From: an uncultured Sulfurimonas sp.
GTDB lineage: Bacteria; Campylobacterota; Campylobacteria; Campylobacterales; Sulfurimonadaceae
Assembly (NCBI GenBank): GCA_937914675.1
Contig: CALDOC010000238.1
Span: 1 to 7,458, forward strand
Direction of reading: 5' to 3'
DNA: 7,458 nucleotides
Shown: piece after piece, positions 7,072 to 7,458 of the stretch
Position numbering within the stretch: position 1 is the first letter of the stretch
Layout of the letters: each line of letters begins with the position of its first letter
The notes under the pieces: model-generated
The model's input: the letters and a program-made list of their open reading frames with translations, nothing else
What the model was told of the DNA's origin: nothing
The model's database searches: none
Program-made: the position numbers and the translations under genes

Positions 7072-7368
7072 ATGAATAGATATGAAGCGCTTTTCGAAGA
7101 TGAAGAGGACGTATTGAGCGGCACGCCAATTTCCAAATATTGGGGTATCGCCAGTAAAACAAGCCAAGATAGTTTAGAAGAAGAGTTTGACGCGATTGTA
7201 GAACGAATAGCGGCTATGGAAGCGATTTTAGAAGAGCGTCACGATTTGGAAGATTTTGACGCGTCGCTAAAAAATTATTGTTTCATTAATAGAGAAAAAA
7301 TTGACAATCTTAAAAAAAGCGTCTATATGGAATTGGCGGGAAAGCTGATTTACAGAGCCATGGACTAA
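7072..7368 (+). CDS. Small acidic helical protein of unknown function
   Basis: This gene encodes 98 residues with no signal peptide, membrane segment or recognised motif. It is strongly acidic in the first two thirds (for example FEDEEDV at 8-14 and EEEFDAIVERIAAMEAILEE around 36-55) and looks almost entirely alpha-helical; the last third is more basic (NREKIDNLKKS) and contains its only Cys. It follows the GT-B-like gene after 64 bases and precedes the substrate-binding gene by 16 bases, each with its own ribosome-binding site, consistent with one operon. Codon use matches its neighbours. It may be an adaptor or partner of one of these proteins, but nothing in the sequence shows this. The reading frame is credible because of the start signal, spacing and amphipathic composition. 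Confidence 0.82.
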   Translation: MNRYEALFEDEEDVLSGTPISKYWGIASKTSQDSLEEEFDAIVERIAAMEAILEERHDLEDFDASLKNYCFINREKIDNLKKSVYMELAGKLIYRAMD

Positions 7369-7384
7369 GAAAATGGAGAAGAGC

Positions 7385-7458
7385 ATGAAAATTAAAATAG
7401 CGTTAGAGTGGTTTTTGAATCCCGACCATTTGCCATTTATAGCAGGCGTCGTAAGTGG
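7385..7458 (+). CDS. THI5/NMT1-like ABC substrate-binding protein, N-terminal fragment
   Basis: Only 24 complete codons are present before the window ends. The fragment contains ALEWFLNPDHLPFIAG, which matches the start of the THI5/NMT1 (SsuA/ThiY-like) family, where an Ala-Leu-x-Trp strand is followed by an Asn-Pro-x-His motif lining the ligand pocket. Family members bind thiamine pyrimidine precursors, riboflavin, sulfonates or related small molecules for ABC import, or act in pyrimidine synthesis in fungi. No signal peptide is visible: the fold starts directly after Met-Lys. The chosen ATG has GGAGAAG (7375-7381) just upstream; an in-frame ATG at 7373 would add four residues but overlaps that site. 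The ligand cannot be told from this fragment. Confidence 0.75.
   Translation, partial: MKIKIALEWFLNPDHLPFIAGVVS

Overview
The window looks like a chromosomal piece of a Campylobacterota (Epsilonproteobacteria) genome, most like a Sulfurimonas/Sulfurospirillum-type free-living relative. I infer this from the AT-rich, Lys/Ile/Phe-rich coding style, the multidomain signalling genes, and a C-terminal module that reads like the histidine-kinase type common in that group. No marker gene confirms the lineage.

Left half (1-4927, minus strand): a two-gene signalling operon. The upstream gene (4927 to 1718) encodes a 1069-residue fusion of CheB methylesterase, CheR methyltransferase, a degenerate PAS-like segment, a long heptad-repeat coiled coil, a PAS domain and a degenerate histidine-kinase-like tail. 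Its stop codon overlaps the start of the next gene (TAATG). That gene encodes a receiver-like domain, two PAS domains and a GGDEF diguanylate cyclase with an intact active site and inhibitory site, and it runs off the left edge. Together they suggest a chemosensory-type or redox/energy-sensing input feeding cyclic-di-GMP output. The kinase-like tail has no recognisable phospho-acceptor histidine or ATP-binding glycine boxes, so how the receiver would be phosphorylated is an open question.

Middle (4928-5190): a divergent, very AT-rich intergenic region with plausible sigma70-type promoters in both directions. It is followed by a TTG-initiated gene (5191-6066) for a predicted outer-membrane beta-barrel protein.

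Right part (6141-7458, plus strand): three closely spaced genes, probably one operon. They are an unrecognised 288-residue protein with glycosyltransferase-B-like features, a 98-residue acidic helical protein of unknown function, and the first 24 complete codons of a THI5/NMT1-like periplasmic-type substrate-binding protein. I saw no RNA genes, CRISPR arrays, insertion sequences or clear intrinsic terminators.
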